From the NCBI RefSeq assembly GCF_003012345.1, contig NZ_PVRV01000019.1, positions 248,001 through 312,000 of the forward strand: a stretch of 64,000 nt of DNA, in the 5' to 3' direction. The stretch's first letter is position 1. The number at the start of each line of letters is the position of its first letter. This document shows positions 1 through 8,920 of the stretch, one piece after another. The translations under genes were made by a program, and so were the position numbers. The notes beneath the pieces are model-generated. The model worked only from the letters and a program-made list of their open reading frames with translations. It was not told where the DNA came from and searched no databases. The DNA comes from Phytohalomonas tamaricis (GTDB lineage: Bacteria; Pseudomonadota; Gammaproteobacteria; Pseudomonadales; Halomonadaceae).

Positions 1-549
1 CGATGAATCCAGACGCGAGCGCAGTGCAGTAAATACCGCCTGGCAGAAAGGCACGGTTGCCGCAGCGCGGGCCTGAATATCAAAACCATCACTCTCGGTC
101 ACTGTCTCGCCTCGCGTGACAATGAGCCGATGACCATCAGCCACAATCGATACACGCTCAGTGCGCACCGGATCGCTGCGAAAGACCCACCATGGATCGG
201 CCAGCCCCTCGGCAAAATGGCGCCGATTGTAATTCCCGTACCAGCTGCCTCGCCACGCACTGTTGATGGCTCCCAAGCCCGGCATCGAGCTGACGCGCTC
301 AGCACTTATCAGTCCCAAGCGCGTTTCAGTATCTCTAAGGGTAAAGCCCTGCTGCTCAAACGTGGCCGCAGCCGCACGCATCCAGACGACTCTATCGACA
401 TTACCGATCGACTGCACGCAGACCTCGGGCAGCGTGGAGACTTCCGGCTGCTGCAACGGGTTCGTCGCCTGAAGGACGCTACAGCCAGAGAGAAACGCAG
501 CAATAGTCACTACTATTGCAGAAGAATACCCGTGTCGTTGTCGATTCAT
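1..549 (-). CDS. Hypothetical lipoprotein (3' end outside window)
   Basis: An open frame runs on the minus strand from an ATG at 549 to the window edge: 183 codons without a stop. A good ribosome binding site (GGAGGG) lies just upstream of the ATG. The N-terminus has a hydrophobic stretch ending in a lipobox, FLSGC, with the acceptor cysteine near residue 23, so the product should be an outer- or inner-membrane lipoprotein facing the periplasm. After the anchor comes a Gln/Pro-rich linker and a globular region that I cannot assign to a family. It is divergent from the glycerate kinase gene and its C-terminus is not visible. The coding assignment is firm; the function is unknown. Confidence 0.75.
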   Translation of the reverse strand, partial: MNRQRHGYSSAIVVTIAAFLSGCSVLQATNPLQQPEVSTLPEVCVQSIGNVDRVVWMRAAAATFEQQGFTLRDTETRLGLISAERVSSMPGLGAINSAWRGSWYGNYNRRHFAEGLADPWWVFRSDPVRTERVSIVADGHRLIVTRGETVTESDGFDIQARAAATVPFCQAVFTALRSRLDSS

Positions 550-820
550 TATTACCTACCCTCCTGCAGGTGACTGGCCTGCTTACTTACAGCATAGGCG
601 GTCACCTTGATTGCGTAGCGATCCAAACGTAGGGCACCGTAAGCGACTCATAATGTCAGCTTGGCGACACACTATCTCATCGCTCAACGTTAGTCCTGTT
701 TCCGATACGGCGGGCTACGTTACATTGATAAGAGCTTATCGGTACACCTCGCTGGACCACGTACCGAAGGCCACCATTAACAATCACAACGCGCTATCAC
801 CGCTTCGAGGACGCTTAGAC

Positions 821-1960
821 ATGCATATCCTGATTGCTCCGGACAGCTTCAAGGATTCACTTTCCGCGCGCGATGCCGCAAGCGCCATCGCGCGCGGTGT
901 ACGCCGTGCCCTACCGGATGCCGAGATTACCGAGCGTCCCCTTGGCGATGGTGGCGAAGGTACGCTTGATGCCGTGCTTGCCGCCACGGGCGCTGAAGCG
1001 CGGCAGGCAATGGTCCAGGACCCGCTCGGCCGTGAGGTAAGCGCCACTTGGGGATGGATTGCCCCGCGACGTACCGCCATTGTAGAACTCGCCGAAGCGA
1101 GCGGGTTGCAGCGTTTGAACCGCGCAGAGCGCAACGCCTGCACCACCACCACTTATGGTGTTGGCCAATTGATCAAGCAAGCGCTCGACGCCGGTGCCGA
1201 ACACCTGATTCTGACCCTGGGCGGCAGTGCCATCAACGATGGCGGTAGCGGCATGATGATGGCGCTGGGGGCGCGCTTTCTCGATGCGGATGATGTACCG
1301 CTTCCTCCCGGTGGTGCCGCGCTGGCTCAGCTTGCGCGCATCGATACCTCCGGCCTTGATGGGCGCCTTGCGCAGCTCACTGTTGAAGCTGCCGTCGACG
1401 TCGACAATCCGCTGTGTGGACCGCGCGGCGCGAGCGCAGTATTCGGTCCGCAGAAGGGAGCAACGCCGGATCAGGTGGCACAACTTGACCAGGCGCTATC
1501 GCGTCTGGCCGATGTTGCGGTCAAGACCTTTGGTAGCGACCATCGTGACATCCCCGGCGCCGGTGCTGCCGGTGGCATGGGCTATGCGGCGCTGGCATTT
1601 TTTGATGCCACGCTACGCCCCGGCATTGCGCTGGTCATGGAACAGGTCGGCTGCCTTGAGGTAATGAGCCGTGCAGATTTGGTGATCACCGGGGAAGGCC
1701 AGCTCGACGGACAAAGCCTGTCCGGCAAGACACCGGTCGGCGTGGCACGTGCCGCACGCGAGCATGGCGTTCCCGTCGTCGCCTTGGTAGGACGACTAGG
1801 TGAGGGCTGGCAAGCGGTGTTCAATGAAGGCATCAACGCTGCCTTTGCCCTTGCCGATGGTCCGATGACGCTTGACGAAGCACTGCCGCGTACGGCTGAG
1901 CTGCTGGCCGATCGCACCGAGTCGGTTATTCGCCTGTGGCAGGCCGGGCATGCCAAGTGA
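821..1960 (+). CDS. garK: Glycerate 2-kinase
   Basis: Phosphorylates D-glycerate to 2-phosphoglycerate with ATP, feeding products of glyoxylate, tartronate or sugar-acid breakdown into glycolysis; cytoplasmic. The 379-residue length fits the GarK/GlxK family. Family signatures are visible: the N-terminal APDSFKDSLSA, LGDGGEGT near residue 41, LGGSAINDGGSG in the first third, GAAGGMGYA and ITGEGQLDGQS in the C-terminal half. The frame is open farther upstream, but the ATG at 821 follows a purine-rich CGAGGA site and begins exactly where family members begin, so I chose it. No glyoxylate or sugar-acid genes adjoin it, so the source of its glycerate cannot be told from context. Calling it garK rather than glxK is a convention here. 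Confidence 0.93.
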   Translation: MHILIAPDSFKDSLSARDAASAIARGVRRALPDAEITERPLGDGGEGTLDAVLAATGAEARQAMVQDPLGREVSATWGWIAPRRTAIVELAEASGLQRLNRAERNACTTTTYGVGQLIKQALDAGAEHLILTLGGSAINDGGSGMMMALGARFLDADDVPLPPGGAALAQLARIDTSGLDGRLAQLTVEAAVDVDNPLCGPRGASAVFGPQKGATPDQVAQLDQALSRLADVAVKTFGSDHRDIPGAGAAGGMGYAALAFFDATLRPGIALVMEQVGCLEVMSRADLVITGEGQLDGQSLSGKTPVGVARAAREHGVPVVALVGRLGEGWQAVFNEGINAAFALADGPMTLDEALPRTAELLADRTESVIRLWQAGHAK

Positions 1961-2093
1961 CAACACCAGGCCACAAGGGGCATCTCTTGAACCTGTACGT
2001 CTCATCCCCATATATAGTTAAGCAGCGCCTGTATATTTCGCCTACGCTAACAATCACGTTTAACGTACGTATATGCTCTCAAGGAGGAAGATC

Positions 2094-2570
2094 ATGTCCG
2101 AGATGAATGCCATCGGAATGCAGACATCCAGCGCTAGCACACTGGCTGACAAACTCAACGAACTGCTGGCCAACTACCAAATCTTTTATATGAATGCGCG
2201 TGGCTTTCACTGGAACGTTCGGGGGCCGCAATTCTTTGAACTGCACAATCAGTTCGAGGAGATTTATACCTCCTTGCTGACCAAGATCGATGAAGTCGCC
2301 GAACGTATCCTGACGCTGGGCTTCACTCCGCTACATGCCTACAGTGATTACGCCAAGACCAGCACCGTCAAGGAAATCACCAACGTTCATAACGGTGATG
2401 AATGTGTACGCGGCATGATTGAGGGTTACTCCACGCTTATCAAGATCCAGCGTGAAGTGCTGGTCGCCGCCAACGAGGCCAATGACGAAGGTACTTCCTC
2501 GCAGATCAGTGACTATGTTGGCGAGCAGGAAAAGACCGTGTGGATGCTGTCGGCCTATCTGGGTAAATAG
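2094..2570 (+). CDS. dps: Dps-family DNA-binding ferritin-like protein
   Basis: Dodecameric mini-ferritin that oxidises Fe(II) with hydrogen peroxide and shields DNA in starvation or oxidative stress. The 158-residue product carries the inter-subunit ferroxidase ligands in canonical spacing: His39 in GFHWNVRG, His51 in ELHNQF, and Asp66 and Glu70 in KIDEVAERI. The frame extends seven codons upstream, but the ATG at 2094 has an AGGAGGAAG site at ideal distance. The N-terminal tail has almost no Lys or Arg, unlike E. coli Dps, so DNA condensation through the tail may be weak (inference). It is monocistronic with a strong terminator right after it. A catalase lies about 7 kb away, in line with a peroxide-stress neighbourhood. 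Confidence 0.96.
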   Translation: MSEMNAIGMQTSSASTLADKLNELLANYQIFYMNARGFHWNVRGPQFFELHNQFEEIYTSLLTKIDEVAERILTLGFTPLHAYSDYAKTSTVKEITNVHNGDECVRGMIEGYSTLIKIQREVLVAANEANDEGTSSQISDYVGEQEKTVWMLSAYLGK

Positions 2571-2596
2571 TACGGCCTCAGTCAGAGACGTTATGA

Positions 2597-2627
2597 AAAG
2601 CCGCTGCCTTGTGCAGCGGCTTTTTTT
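2597..2627 (+). terminator. Rho-independent terminator of dps
   Basis: Eleven-base-pair perfect stem (AAAGCCGCTGC with its complement), loop CTTGT, followed by a run of seven T. It sits 27 bases after the dps stop codon. Confidence 0.93.
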
Positions 2628-2722
2628 CATTCGAATCAGGCATCACGGCATCATATGCGGCATGTTCCTGAAATTTTTCCTAGGCTTGAACATAACGAAA
2701 CGCCGTAAATCAAGGAGCACCA

Positions 2723-3526
2723 TTGGATCATCCCAGCGGTAATGCCCAGCGCCTGGTAACGTTGGCAGCACGGCTCGGCTATGTTGCCAAGGGTATCGTT
2801 TACGTCATGGTGGGATGGCTTGCGGTGATGGCGGCAGCCGGCCTCGGCGGGCAGCGCGGCGGCACGTCTGCCGCCATCAATGAGCTTGCCGGGCAGCCCT
2901 TCGGCAGCGTCATGATCGGTCTGCTCGCCGCTGGCCTGTTTTCCTACATGGCTTGGCGCATTATTCAGGCTGTCTTCGATGCCGAGCATAAGGGCCGAGG
3001 TCTGCGCGGCATTGTTGTACGGCTCGGCTTTCTGATCAGTGGCTTGATCTACGGTGCGCTGGCACTGCATTGTATCCAACTTCTGATGGCCGATGCGTCA
3101 GGAAACAGCTCCACCCGTGGGCGCACCGCAGAGCTCATGAGCCACCCTGGCGGCATCGCTGCAGTATTAATCATTGGTGTAGTGTTCGGCTTCGTCGGTA
3201 TCCGCCAGATATGGAGGGTCTGGCATTGTAGCTGGCGTGCCAATTGGCATACCCATGAGATGCCCGCTCATCACCTGCGTATTGCCGATGCCATTTCACG
3301 CTGTGGGCTAACGGCACGGGGAATTGTCTTTCTGATTATTGCCGGCTTTCTCTGTCTCGCTGCTATCAATACCGACCCGAACCAGGCCAAAGGTTTGGGA
3401 GGAGCACTTGTCACCCTCGCAGCTCAACCGTTCGGCCCGTGGCTGCTCGGCGCAGTAGCGTTAGGGCTTATCGCCTATGGCGGCTACTGTTTTGTCAACG
3501 CTCGCTACCGTAACGTCGATGCTTGA
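2723..3526 (+). CDS. DUF1206 integral membrane protein
   Basis: A 267-residue protein that begins with TTG, preceded by AAGGAG at good spacing; no ATG is available nearby. It has about six hydrophobic segments arranged as three repeated helix pairs. Each repeat opens with a similar pattern (LGYVAKGIVYVMVGWLA, LGFLISGLIYGALAL, CGLTARGIVFLIIAGFL), which is the triplicated organisation of DUF1206 proteins. Function is unknown for the family. It probably sits in the inner membrane. It is convergent with rmuC, with only about 30 bases between stops and no obvious terminator. Confidence 0.88.
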   Translation: MDHPSGNAQRLVTLAARLGYVAKGIVYVMVGWLAVMAAAGLGGQRGGTSAAINELAGQPFGSVMIGLLAAGLFSYMAWRIIQAVFDAEHKGRGLRGIVVRLGFLISGLIYGALALHCIQLLMADASGNSSTRGRTAELMSHPGGIAAVLIIGVVFGFVGIRQIWRVWHCSWRANWHTHEMPAHHLRIADAISRCGLTARGIVFLIIAGFLCLAAINTDPNQAKGLGGALVTLAAQPFGPWLLGAVALGLIAYGGYCFVNARYRNVDA

Positions 3527-3558
3527 TGACACCGGCTTCGGCGCATCCGGTCACCAGC

Positions 3559-4956
3559 TCAATGGTTTGAATAGGGGTCAACGTCACCGACTTCCGGTAG
3601 CTGTTTCTTCATTCTTATTCCCAGTTCATTGAGCGTCCTCGCCTGGCTCACCAGACTCCCCTGCCCCGTGCATAACCGGTTCATCGCCTGACGATGGCTG
3701 CCGGTGGCACGTTCTAAGTGCGTACCTACTTCTTCCATACTGGTGACGAAGCCGTGAAACTTGTCGAGCAGCTTTTCGGCACGCTCGGTGATCGCCCGCG
3801 CGTTGTCATTCTGCTGCTCAATCCGCCACAGGCTGGCGACGGTACGCAGGCTGGCAAGCAGCGTAGTGGGCGTAACGATCACGATGTGGCGGGCAAACGC
3901 ATGGTGAAACAGGTGATCGTCATGCTCGAAGGCCACGGCGAAGGCCGGCTCGATCGGCATGAACATGAAGACCAGATCGGGCGCGGAAAGGCCATTGAGG
4001 CGCGGATAGTCCTTGGCTGATAGTGTGTCGACATGGTTGCGCACCGAGCGCAAGTGCGCCTTTAGCGCCCGCTCGCGCACATCGTCCTCGCTGGCATTGA
4101 CGAATTCGCTGTAGGCCACCAGCGACACCTTGGCATCGACGATCAAATGGCGTCCTTCGGGCAAATAGATAATCGCATCCGGACGGCCACGGCCCTGCTC
4201 GCCCTCAAGCGCCACCTCACGCCGGTATTCGATGTTCTTGCGCAGCCCCGAGCGTTCAAGCACCTTCTCGAGGATCAGCTCGCCCCAGTTGCCCTGCATC
4301 TTGGTGTCGCCTTTCAGCGCGCGGGTCAGATTGGCAGCGTCCTCGCTCATCTGGCGGTTGAGCCCGGCAAGCTGCTCCAGCTGGGCGGAAAGTCGTGTAC
4401 GTTCACGCATCTCCTCGCCATGCAGCGCTTCGACACGCTCACGAAACTGCCCAACCTGTTCACGAAACGGCTGCAACAGCGCTTCAAGATTATGCTGACT
4501 CTGCTGCGTGAAGGTGCGATTGCGCTCGTCAAAGATACGCCCGGCAAGATGCTCAAACTCGGTCTTGAGCTGTCCGCGTGCTGCTTCGAGCAGCGCCAGC
4601 CGCTCGGCGTGATGCGCGCTGTCCTTGTCACGGATCGTCTCAAGCTCAACACAACGTGCCTGCCAGTGCTGCAACTCATCGCTCAGACGTTGAAATTGAC
4701 GATCGCGCTCACTGAGCTGACGCGCCTGTTCACCGCTGTGCTGGCGTTCGCGCTCCAGCAGGACATCACGCTCGGCCAGCATGCGCTCAACCTCCACCCG
4801 TGCGCTCTGCTGCTGCTCATAGCGTTGTTCGAGCTGCTGGCAGTCATGCTGGTAGGCGTCACGCAGGCGCGCCAGCCGCATGCGCATGATTAACGCAGCG
4901 CCAAGCGCTCCAAACAGAAAGGCAATCAGCACCGCAGCAATGAGCGATGACTCCAT
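3559..4956 (-). CDS. rmuC: DNA recombination protein RmuC
   Basis: RmuC limits recombination between inverted repeats and is predicted to be a PD-(D/E)XK-type nuclease tethered to the membrane. The 465-residue product has one N-terminal membrane helix (residues 5-25), a long charged Gln/Glu/Arg coiled coil to about residue 215, then the conserved catalytic block with MQGNWGELIL, the GRPDAIIYLP stretch and LIVDAKVSL, where the Asp and Lys fit a nuclease core. The start at 4956 has a GGAGCG site. It is divergent from the first aldo/keto reductase gene across about 230 bases that must hold both promoters. Confidence 0.95.
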   Translation of the reverse strand: MESSLIAAVLIAFLFGALGAALIMRMRLARLRDAYQHDCQQLEQRYEQQQSARVEVERMLAERDVLLERERQHSGEQARQLSERDRQFQRLSDELQHWQARCVELETIRDKDSAHHAERLALLEAARGQLKTEFEHLAGRIFDERNRTFTQQSQHNLEALLQPFREQVGQFRERVEALHGEEMRERTRLSAQLEQLAGLNRQMSEDAANLTRALKGDTKMQGNWGELILEKVLERSGLRKNIEYRREVALEGEQGRGRPDAIIYLPEGRHLIVDAKVSLVAYSEFVNASEDDVRERALKAHLRSVRNHVDTLSAKDYPRLNGLSAPDLVFMFMPIEPAFAVAFEHDDHLFHHAFARHIVIVTPTTLLASLRTVASLWRIEQQNDNARAITERAEKLLDKFHGFVTSMEEVGTHLERATGSHRQAMNRLCTGQGSLVSQARTLNELGIRMKKQLPEVGDVDPYSNH

Positions 4957-5188
4957 GGGGCGCTCCGTTAAGCGTTGACAAGAAATTGATGTCGCTAGCT
5001 TATCCGATCAACGCGCCGTTTGATGCTTCAAAAAGACGGCTTGATTGCACCAAAGATTGGCCGAAGCGCCTTTAAAAACACCCATCATTGGCTAGTCTGG
5101 AGACACGAGACATCACTAGACGGCTAATTATTTGCTCAATTGCGTGATGCAAAGCCGAAACGTTCAGACCAACAGGGACGACAACCGT

Positions 5189-6184
5189 ATGGAAACCATT
5201 GCACTACCTAATAGTGATTTGAACCCCAGCCGTATCGCCTTGGGCACCTGGGCGATAGGCGGCTGGATGTGGGGGGGCACCGATGAACAGCAGTCGATCC
5301 GCACTGTACAAAGCGCCGTCGAGCGCGGCATTACATGCATCGATACGGCGGCCGTTTACGGCTTTGGCCGGTCGGAGGAACTGGTTGGACGCGCGCTCAA
5401 AGAAGGTGGGCTGCGCAATCAAGCGGTGGTGGCCACAAAATGCGCCTTGAACTGGAACGATAACGGCCCCTATCGCGACGCCAGCCGCGCGCGGATCGAA
5501 CAGGAGATCGACGACAGCCTGCGTCGGCTGCAGACCGACTACATCGATCTCTACCAGATTCACTGGCCCGACCCGACCCGCGAGATCAGCGAAGCCGCCG
5601 AAACGATGCGCGAGCTCAAGCAGAAGGGCAAGATTCGCGCCGTGGGCGTCAGCAACTTCTCGGTCGAGCAGATCCGTGAATTCGAGAAGGTCTGCCCGCT
5701 CTCCGCCGTACAGCCGCCCTACAACCTGTTTGAGCGTGGCATTGAGGACGAACTGCTGCCAGCGCTGCGCGAGGACGGTATCGGCACGCTGACCTACGGC
5801 GCGCTGTGTCGTGGTCTGCTGTCCGGCAAGATGAAGCGCGATACCCAGTTCGAAGGCGACGACCTGCGCCAGAGCGACCCCAAGTTCCAATCGCCGCGCT
5901 ATGAACAGTATCTCGACGCTGTCGAGCAGCTCGACCGCTATGCGCAGGAACATTACGGCAAACGTATCTTGCACCTGGCACTACGCTGGCTGCTCGATCA
6001 GCCCGGCGTATCCGTGGCGCTATGGGGCGCACGTCGCCCTGATCAACTCGACCCCGCTAATGAAGTAATGGGCTGGTCACTCGATGAGAAAGCCAAGCAG
6101 GACATCGACCGCATCCTCAAGGACACTGTCAAGGACCCGGTTGGGCCCGAGTTCATGGCTCCGCCGACGCGTAGCGAAGTGTAA
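5189..6184 (+). CDS. Aldo/keto reductase, copy 1
   Basis: NADPH-dependent (beta/alpha)8-barrel oxidoreductase acting on aldehydes, ketones or sugars; cytoplasmic, exact substrate unknown. The 331-residue product shows the AKR catalytic tetrad: Asp52 and Tyr57 in IDTAAVYG, Lys84 in ATKCA, His125 in QIHWPD. The cofactor-side motifs VGVSNFS and VALWGARRP are also present. The frame is open 19 codons further upstream, but the ATG at 5189 matches the start of the tandem paralogue at 7155 and has an AGGGACG site. It heads a cassette followed by a PfpI-type gene, and the pair is repeated directly downstream. The last 30 coding bases are the first unit of a 57-base tandem repeat running beyond the stop. 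Confidence 0.93.
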   Translation: METIALPNSDLNPSRIALGTWAIGGWMWGGTDEQQSIRTVQSAVERGITCIDTAAVYGFGRSEELVGRALKEGGLRNQAVVATKCALNWNDNGPYRDASRARIEQEIDDSLRRLQTDYIDLYQIHWPDPTREISEAAETMRELKQKGKIRAVGVSNFSVEQIREFEKVCPLSAVQPPYNLFERGIEDELLPALREDGIGTLTYGALCRGLLSGKMKRDTQFEGDDLRQSDPKFQSPRYEQYLDAVEQLDRYAQEHYGKRILHLALRWLLDQPGVSVALWGARRPDQLDPANEVMGWSLDEKAKQDIDRILKDTVKDPVGPEFMAPPTRSEV

Positions 6185-6300
6185 GGAGCCATGAAGGTGT
6201 TATGGAAAGCCATGGCTCCGCCGACGCGCAGCGAGGTGTAAAGAGCCACAAAGGTGTTGCGAAAAGCCATGGTGCTATCAGCACGTAATGATGTGTAAGG
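6155..6300 (+). repeat. 57-bp tandem repeat spanning the 3' end of AKR copy 1
   Basis: Unit 1 (6155-6211) begins inside the gene at ATGGCTCCGCCGACGCG and includes the stop codon. Unit 2 (6212-6268) has the same length and differs at only a few positions. Unit 3 (6269 to about 6300) is more diverged and truncated. Each unit carries the gene's final codons plus a downstream tail, so a complete C-terminal codon block and stop has been copied behind the gene. Confidence 0.9.
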
Positions 6301-6373
6301 AGCTGTGCGACACCACAAAAGAGTGTCTACGCTTTTAGAACGTTTCGATAAACATGGTCTGGATTAGGCCATC

Positions 6374-6430
6374 AAGGATCGTGGCAGCAGTGATTTCTGC
6401 GGGATGGCCTTATCGGCCGCCGCGATCCTT
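6374..6430 (+). other. Predicted three-way-junction RNA structure
   Basis: Positions 6374-6385 (AAGGATCGTGGC) pair over 12 bp, including one G-T, with 6419-6430. The interior holds two short hairpins: GCAG/CTGC around 6387-6400 and GGCC/GGCC around 6406-6418. It lies 51 bases before the first PfpI-type gene. No U-run follows, so it is not an ordinary terminator. It could be a processed leader or a structured 3' end of the AKR transcript. Confidence 0.45.
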
Positions 6431-6481
6431 TACGAAGCAGTCAATTTTGCACGTACTCGATAAGACAAGGAGTCCATCGAT

Positions 6482-7045
6482 ATGAGCCAGCAACTTAACG
6501 GAACTCGCGTCGCTATTCTCGCCACTGATGGTTTTGAAGAAGCCGAACTCGCCTCGCCGCGCAAGGCGCTTCAGGATGCCGGTGCACAGATAGATATTGT
6601 AGCGCCCAAGAGTGGCACCATTCGTGCCTGGGCCAAGACCGAGTGGGGCGGTGATTATCCGGTTGACCGTACCCTCGACGAGGTCAAGTCAAGCGATTAT
6701 CACGCGCTGATGCTGCCAGGCGGGGTGCTCAACCCGGATCAGCTGCGTCAGAACGATCAGGCACTCAGTTTTACACGTCAGTTCTTCAAGGATCACAAGC
6801 CGGTAGGCGCCATCTGTCACGGCCCGTGGATTCTGATCAATGCTGACGTCGTTGAAGGTCGCACCATGACCTCCTATCCGTCCATCGCTCAGGATCTGAA
6901 AAATGCTGGCGCCAACTGGGTCGATGAGGAAGTAGTCGTCGACAGCGGCTTTGTCACCAGCCGCAAGCCGGACGATCTCGATGCCTTCAATGCCAAGCTG
7001 ATTGAAGAGATCGACGAAGGTAAGCACAGCAAGCAACACGCTTAA
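6482..7045 (+). CDS. DJ-1/PfpI family protein, copy 1
   Basis: A 187-residue member of the DJ-1/PfpI superfamily, in the YhbO/PfpI type 1 group annotated as intracellular protease, glyoxalase III or protein deglycase. The nucleophile elbow GAICHGPW gives Cys112-His113, and Glu19 in DGFEEAEL is the conserved partner acid. The start at 6482 has an AAGGAG site. It sits between two aldo/keto reductase genes. Reductases and DJ-1-type enzymes can both act on reactive carbonyls such as methylglyoxal, so a shared detoxification role is a reasonable inference. Which chemistry it performs cannot be read from sequence. Confidence 0.92.
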   Translation: MSQQLNGTRVAILATDGFEEAELASPRKALQDAGAQIDIVAPKSGTIRAWAKTEWGGDYPVDRTLDEVKSSDYHALMLPGGVLNPDQLRQNDQALSFTRQFFKDHKPVGAICHGPWILINADVVEGRTMTSYPSIAQDLKNAGANWVDEEVVVDSGFVTSRKPDDLDAFNAKLIEEIDEGKHSKQHA

Positions 7046-7154
7046 ATCTGTCTTCGCGCAGGGCATCTTGCTTGGCAGGCCCATTTAGCAAGATGCCTTG
7101 CTTGAAGCGATACACCTGTTGCCTTTTATGACATGCGACCACGGGAGAAACATC

Positions 7155-8159
7155 ATGGATTCGATCGATCTTCCCGGTACAGACATGCGTTCTAGTCGCT
7201 TTGCGCTAGGCACTTGGCCGATTGGCGGTGCCATGTGGGGGGGTAGTGACGAAAAGGAATCGATTTGCACTATCCACAAGGCGCTTGAATGCGGCTTTAC
7301 CTGTATTGATACCGCTGACGACTACGGCTTTGGCAAGGCCGAGGAGACCGTCGGCAAGGCCGTCAAACAGGCCGGTCTCCGCGACAAGATTTTGCTTTCC
7401 GACAAATGCGCCCTCAACTGGACCAGCGACCAGCAACTTTATCGTGACGGTAGTCGCAAGCGCATTCTTGAAGAAGCTGAAAACGCATTACGCCATCTGC
7501 AGACCGATTACATCGATCTTTACCATGTGCATTGGCCCGACCCGAGTACACCGATGCAGGAAACGGCCCAGGCGATGCAAGAGCTACGTGACAGTGGCAA
7601 AATCCGTGCAGTAGGTGTCAGCAATTTCACGCCGGATCAGATCAATGAATTCGAGCAGATCTGCCGAGCTGATGTCATCCAGCCGCCTTACAACCTGTTC
7701 GAGCGCGGTATTGAAGAGGAATTGATTCCCTTTCTGGAAGATCGGGATGTCACGGTCATGACGTTCAGCGCGTTGTGTCGCGGCATGTTGTCCACGTCAT
7801 CTCTGGATGACAAGCAGCAAGACATCTTTGTGCGCTCCGCCGATCCTAAATGGCAGGAGCCGCGCCTTACCCAGTACCGCAGCGCCCTGCATATGCTTGA
7901 GGATTTTGCCCGCGACAATTATGGCAAGCACGTTGTCCATCTTGCGCTGCGCTGGTTGATCGACCGCGAAGAAACTCACCTGCCCATCTGGGCTGCGCGT
8001 CATCCCGAGCAGCTGGATGTGGTTACCGAGCTGTGGAATTTCTCGCTTGATGACGCCGCCATGAAAGAGATCGATCGTATCCTGCTTGACACCATTAAAG
8101 ATCCGATCGGCCCTGAAAGCTTCATGGCGCCGCCTTTACGCAATGAATTAGAGCAGTAA
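7155..8159 (+). CDS. Aldo/keto reductase, copy 2
   Basis: A 334-residue paralogue of the gene at 5189, clearly a tandem duplicate. The tetrad is conserved: Asp52 and Tyr57 in IDTADDYG, Lys84 in SDKCAL, His126 in HVHWPD. The flanking motifs WGGSDEK, RDGSRKR and QPPYNLFERGIEEEL correspond position by position. The ATG at 7155 follows GGGAGAA at good spacing; the frame is open 19 codons further upstream but without a comparable site. The C-terminus keeps the ESFMAPPLRNE ending that in copy 1 became the tandem repeat. It starts 109 bases after the first PfpI gene and is followed by a second one, repeating the cassette order. Confidence 0.93.
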   Translation: MDSIDLPGTDMRSSRFALGTWPIGGAMWGGSDEKESICTIHKALECGFTCIDTADDYGFGKAEETVGKAVKQAGLRDKILLSDKCALNWTSDQQLYRDGSRKRILEEAENALRHLQTDYIDLYHVHWPDPSTPMQETAQAMQELRDSGKIRAVGVSNFTPDQINEFEQICRADVIQPPYNLFERGIEEELIPFLEDRDVTVMTFSALCRGMLSTSSLDDKQQDIFVRSADPKWQEPRLTQYRSALHMLEDFARDNYGKHVVHLALRWLIDREETHLPIWAARHPEQLDVVTELWNFSLDDAAMKEIDRILLDTIKDPIGPESFMAPPLRNELEQ

Positions 8160-8285
8160 GTTGGCAGAGTTACCGTAAGAATTTAAGGCTATCAGAAAGG
8201 CCAATAGCAGAACTCAGGGCCGAGTTAATGGTCCAGTAATAGGTAGAGTGTTTAAGTTTAAATCGACGACATGGAGGACGTTGAA

Positions 8286-8843
8286 ATGAGTTTACAAGGT
8301 ACACGCGTTGCAATCGTGGCAACACATGGCTTTGAAGAAGCCGAGCTGAGTTCACCGCGCGAAGCGATGCAGGCGCAAGGGATTGAAGTGGATATCGTTG
8401 CGCCAGAAGGCGGCGAGATTCGTGCTTGGGCGGAAACCGACTGGGGCGATAATTACACTGTCGACAAGACTATTGACGAAGTCAGCGAAGCCGATTACGA
8501 CGCACTGATGCTGCCAGGCGGTCATTTCAATCCGGATGTACTGCGTACCAACGAGAAAGTTTTAACTTTCGTTCGCAGCTTCTTCGCAGCGCATAAGCCT
8601 GTCGGTGCTATCTGTCACGCACCCTGGATTTTAATCAATGCTGGCGTAGTTGAAGGACGTAACATGACGTCCGTGCCATCCATCTCGCAGGATCTCAAGA
8701 ATGCCGGCGCCAAGTGGGAAGACAAGGAAGTAATCGTCGATAGCGGCTTTGTTACCAGCCGTACCCCGAAGGATCTTGAGGCATTCAATGCCAAGTTGGT
8801 CGAGGAGATCAGCGAAGGCAAACATCGCAAACAGCATGCCTGA
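8286..8843 (+). CDS. DJ-1/PfpI family protein, copy 2
   Basis: A 185-residue paralogue of the protein at 6482. It has the same nucleophile elbow, GAICHAPW (Cys110-His111), the acid Glu17 in HGFEEAEL, and a near-identical C-terminal tail, EGKHRKQHA against EGKHSKQHA. An ATG exists at 8271, but it lies inside the TGGAGG ribosome binding site that serves the ATG at 8286, which also aligns with copy 1. It closes the second AKR-PfpI cassette and is followed about 80 bases later by a strong hairpin. Substrate is unknown; carbonyl or glycation repair is the leading inference. Confidence 0.93.
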   Translation: MSLQGTRVAIVATHGFEEAELSSPREAMQAQGIEVDIVAPEGGEIRAWAETDWGDNYTVDKTIDEVSEADYDALMLPGGHFNPDVLRTNEKVLTFVRSFFAAHKPVGAICHAPWILINAGVVEGRNMTSVPSISQDLKNAGAKWEDKEVIVDSGFVTSRTPKDLEAFNAKLVEEISEGKHRKQHA

Positions 8844-8920
8844 ACTGTCTTCTAACGTTGCCGCAACGCCAGTTCAAGCGTAATCGGCAGTAATCGATCA
8901 CTTGCTATATAGCACATTAT

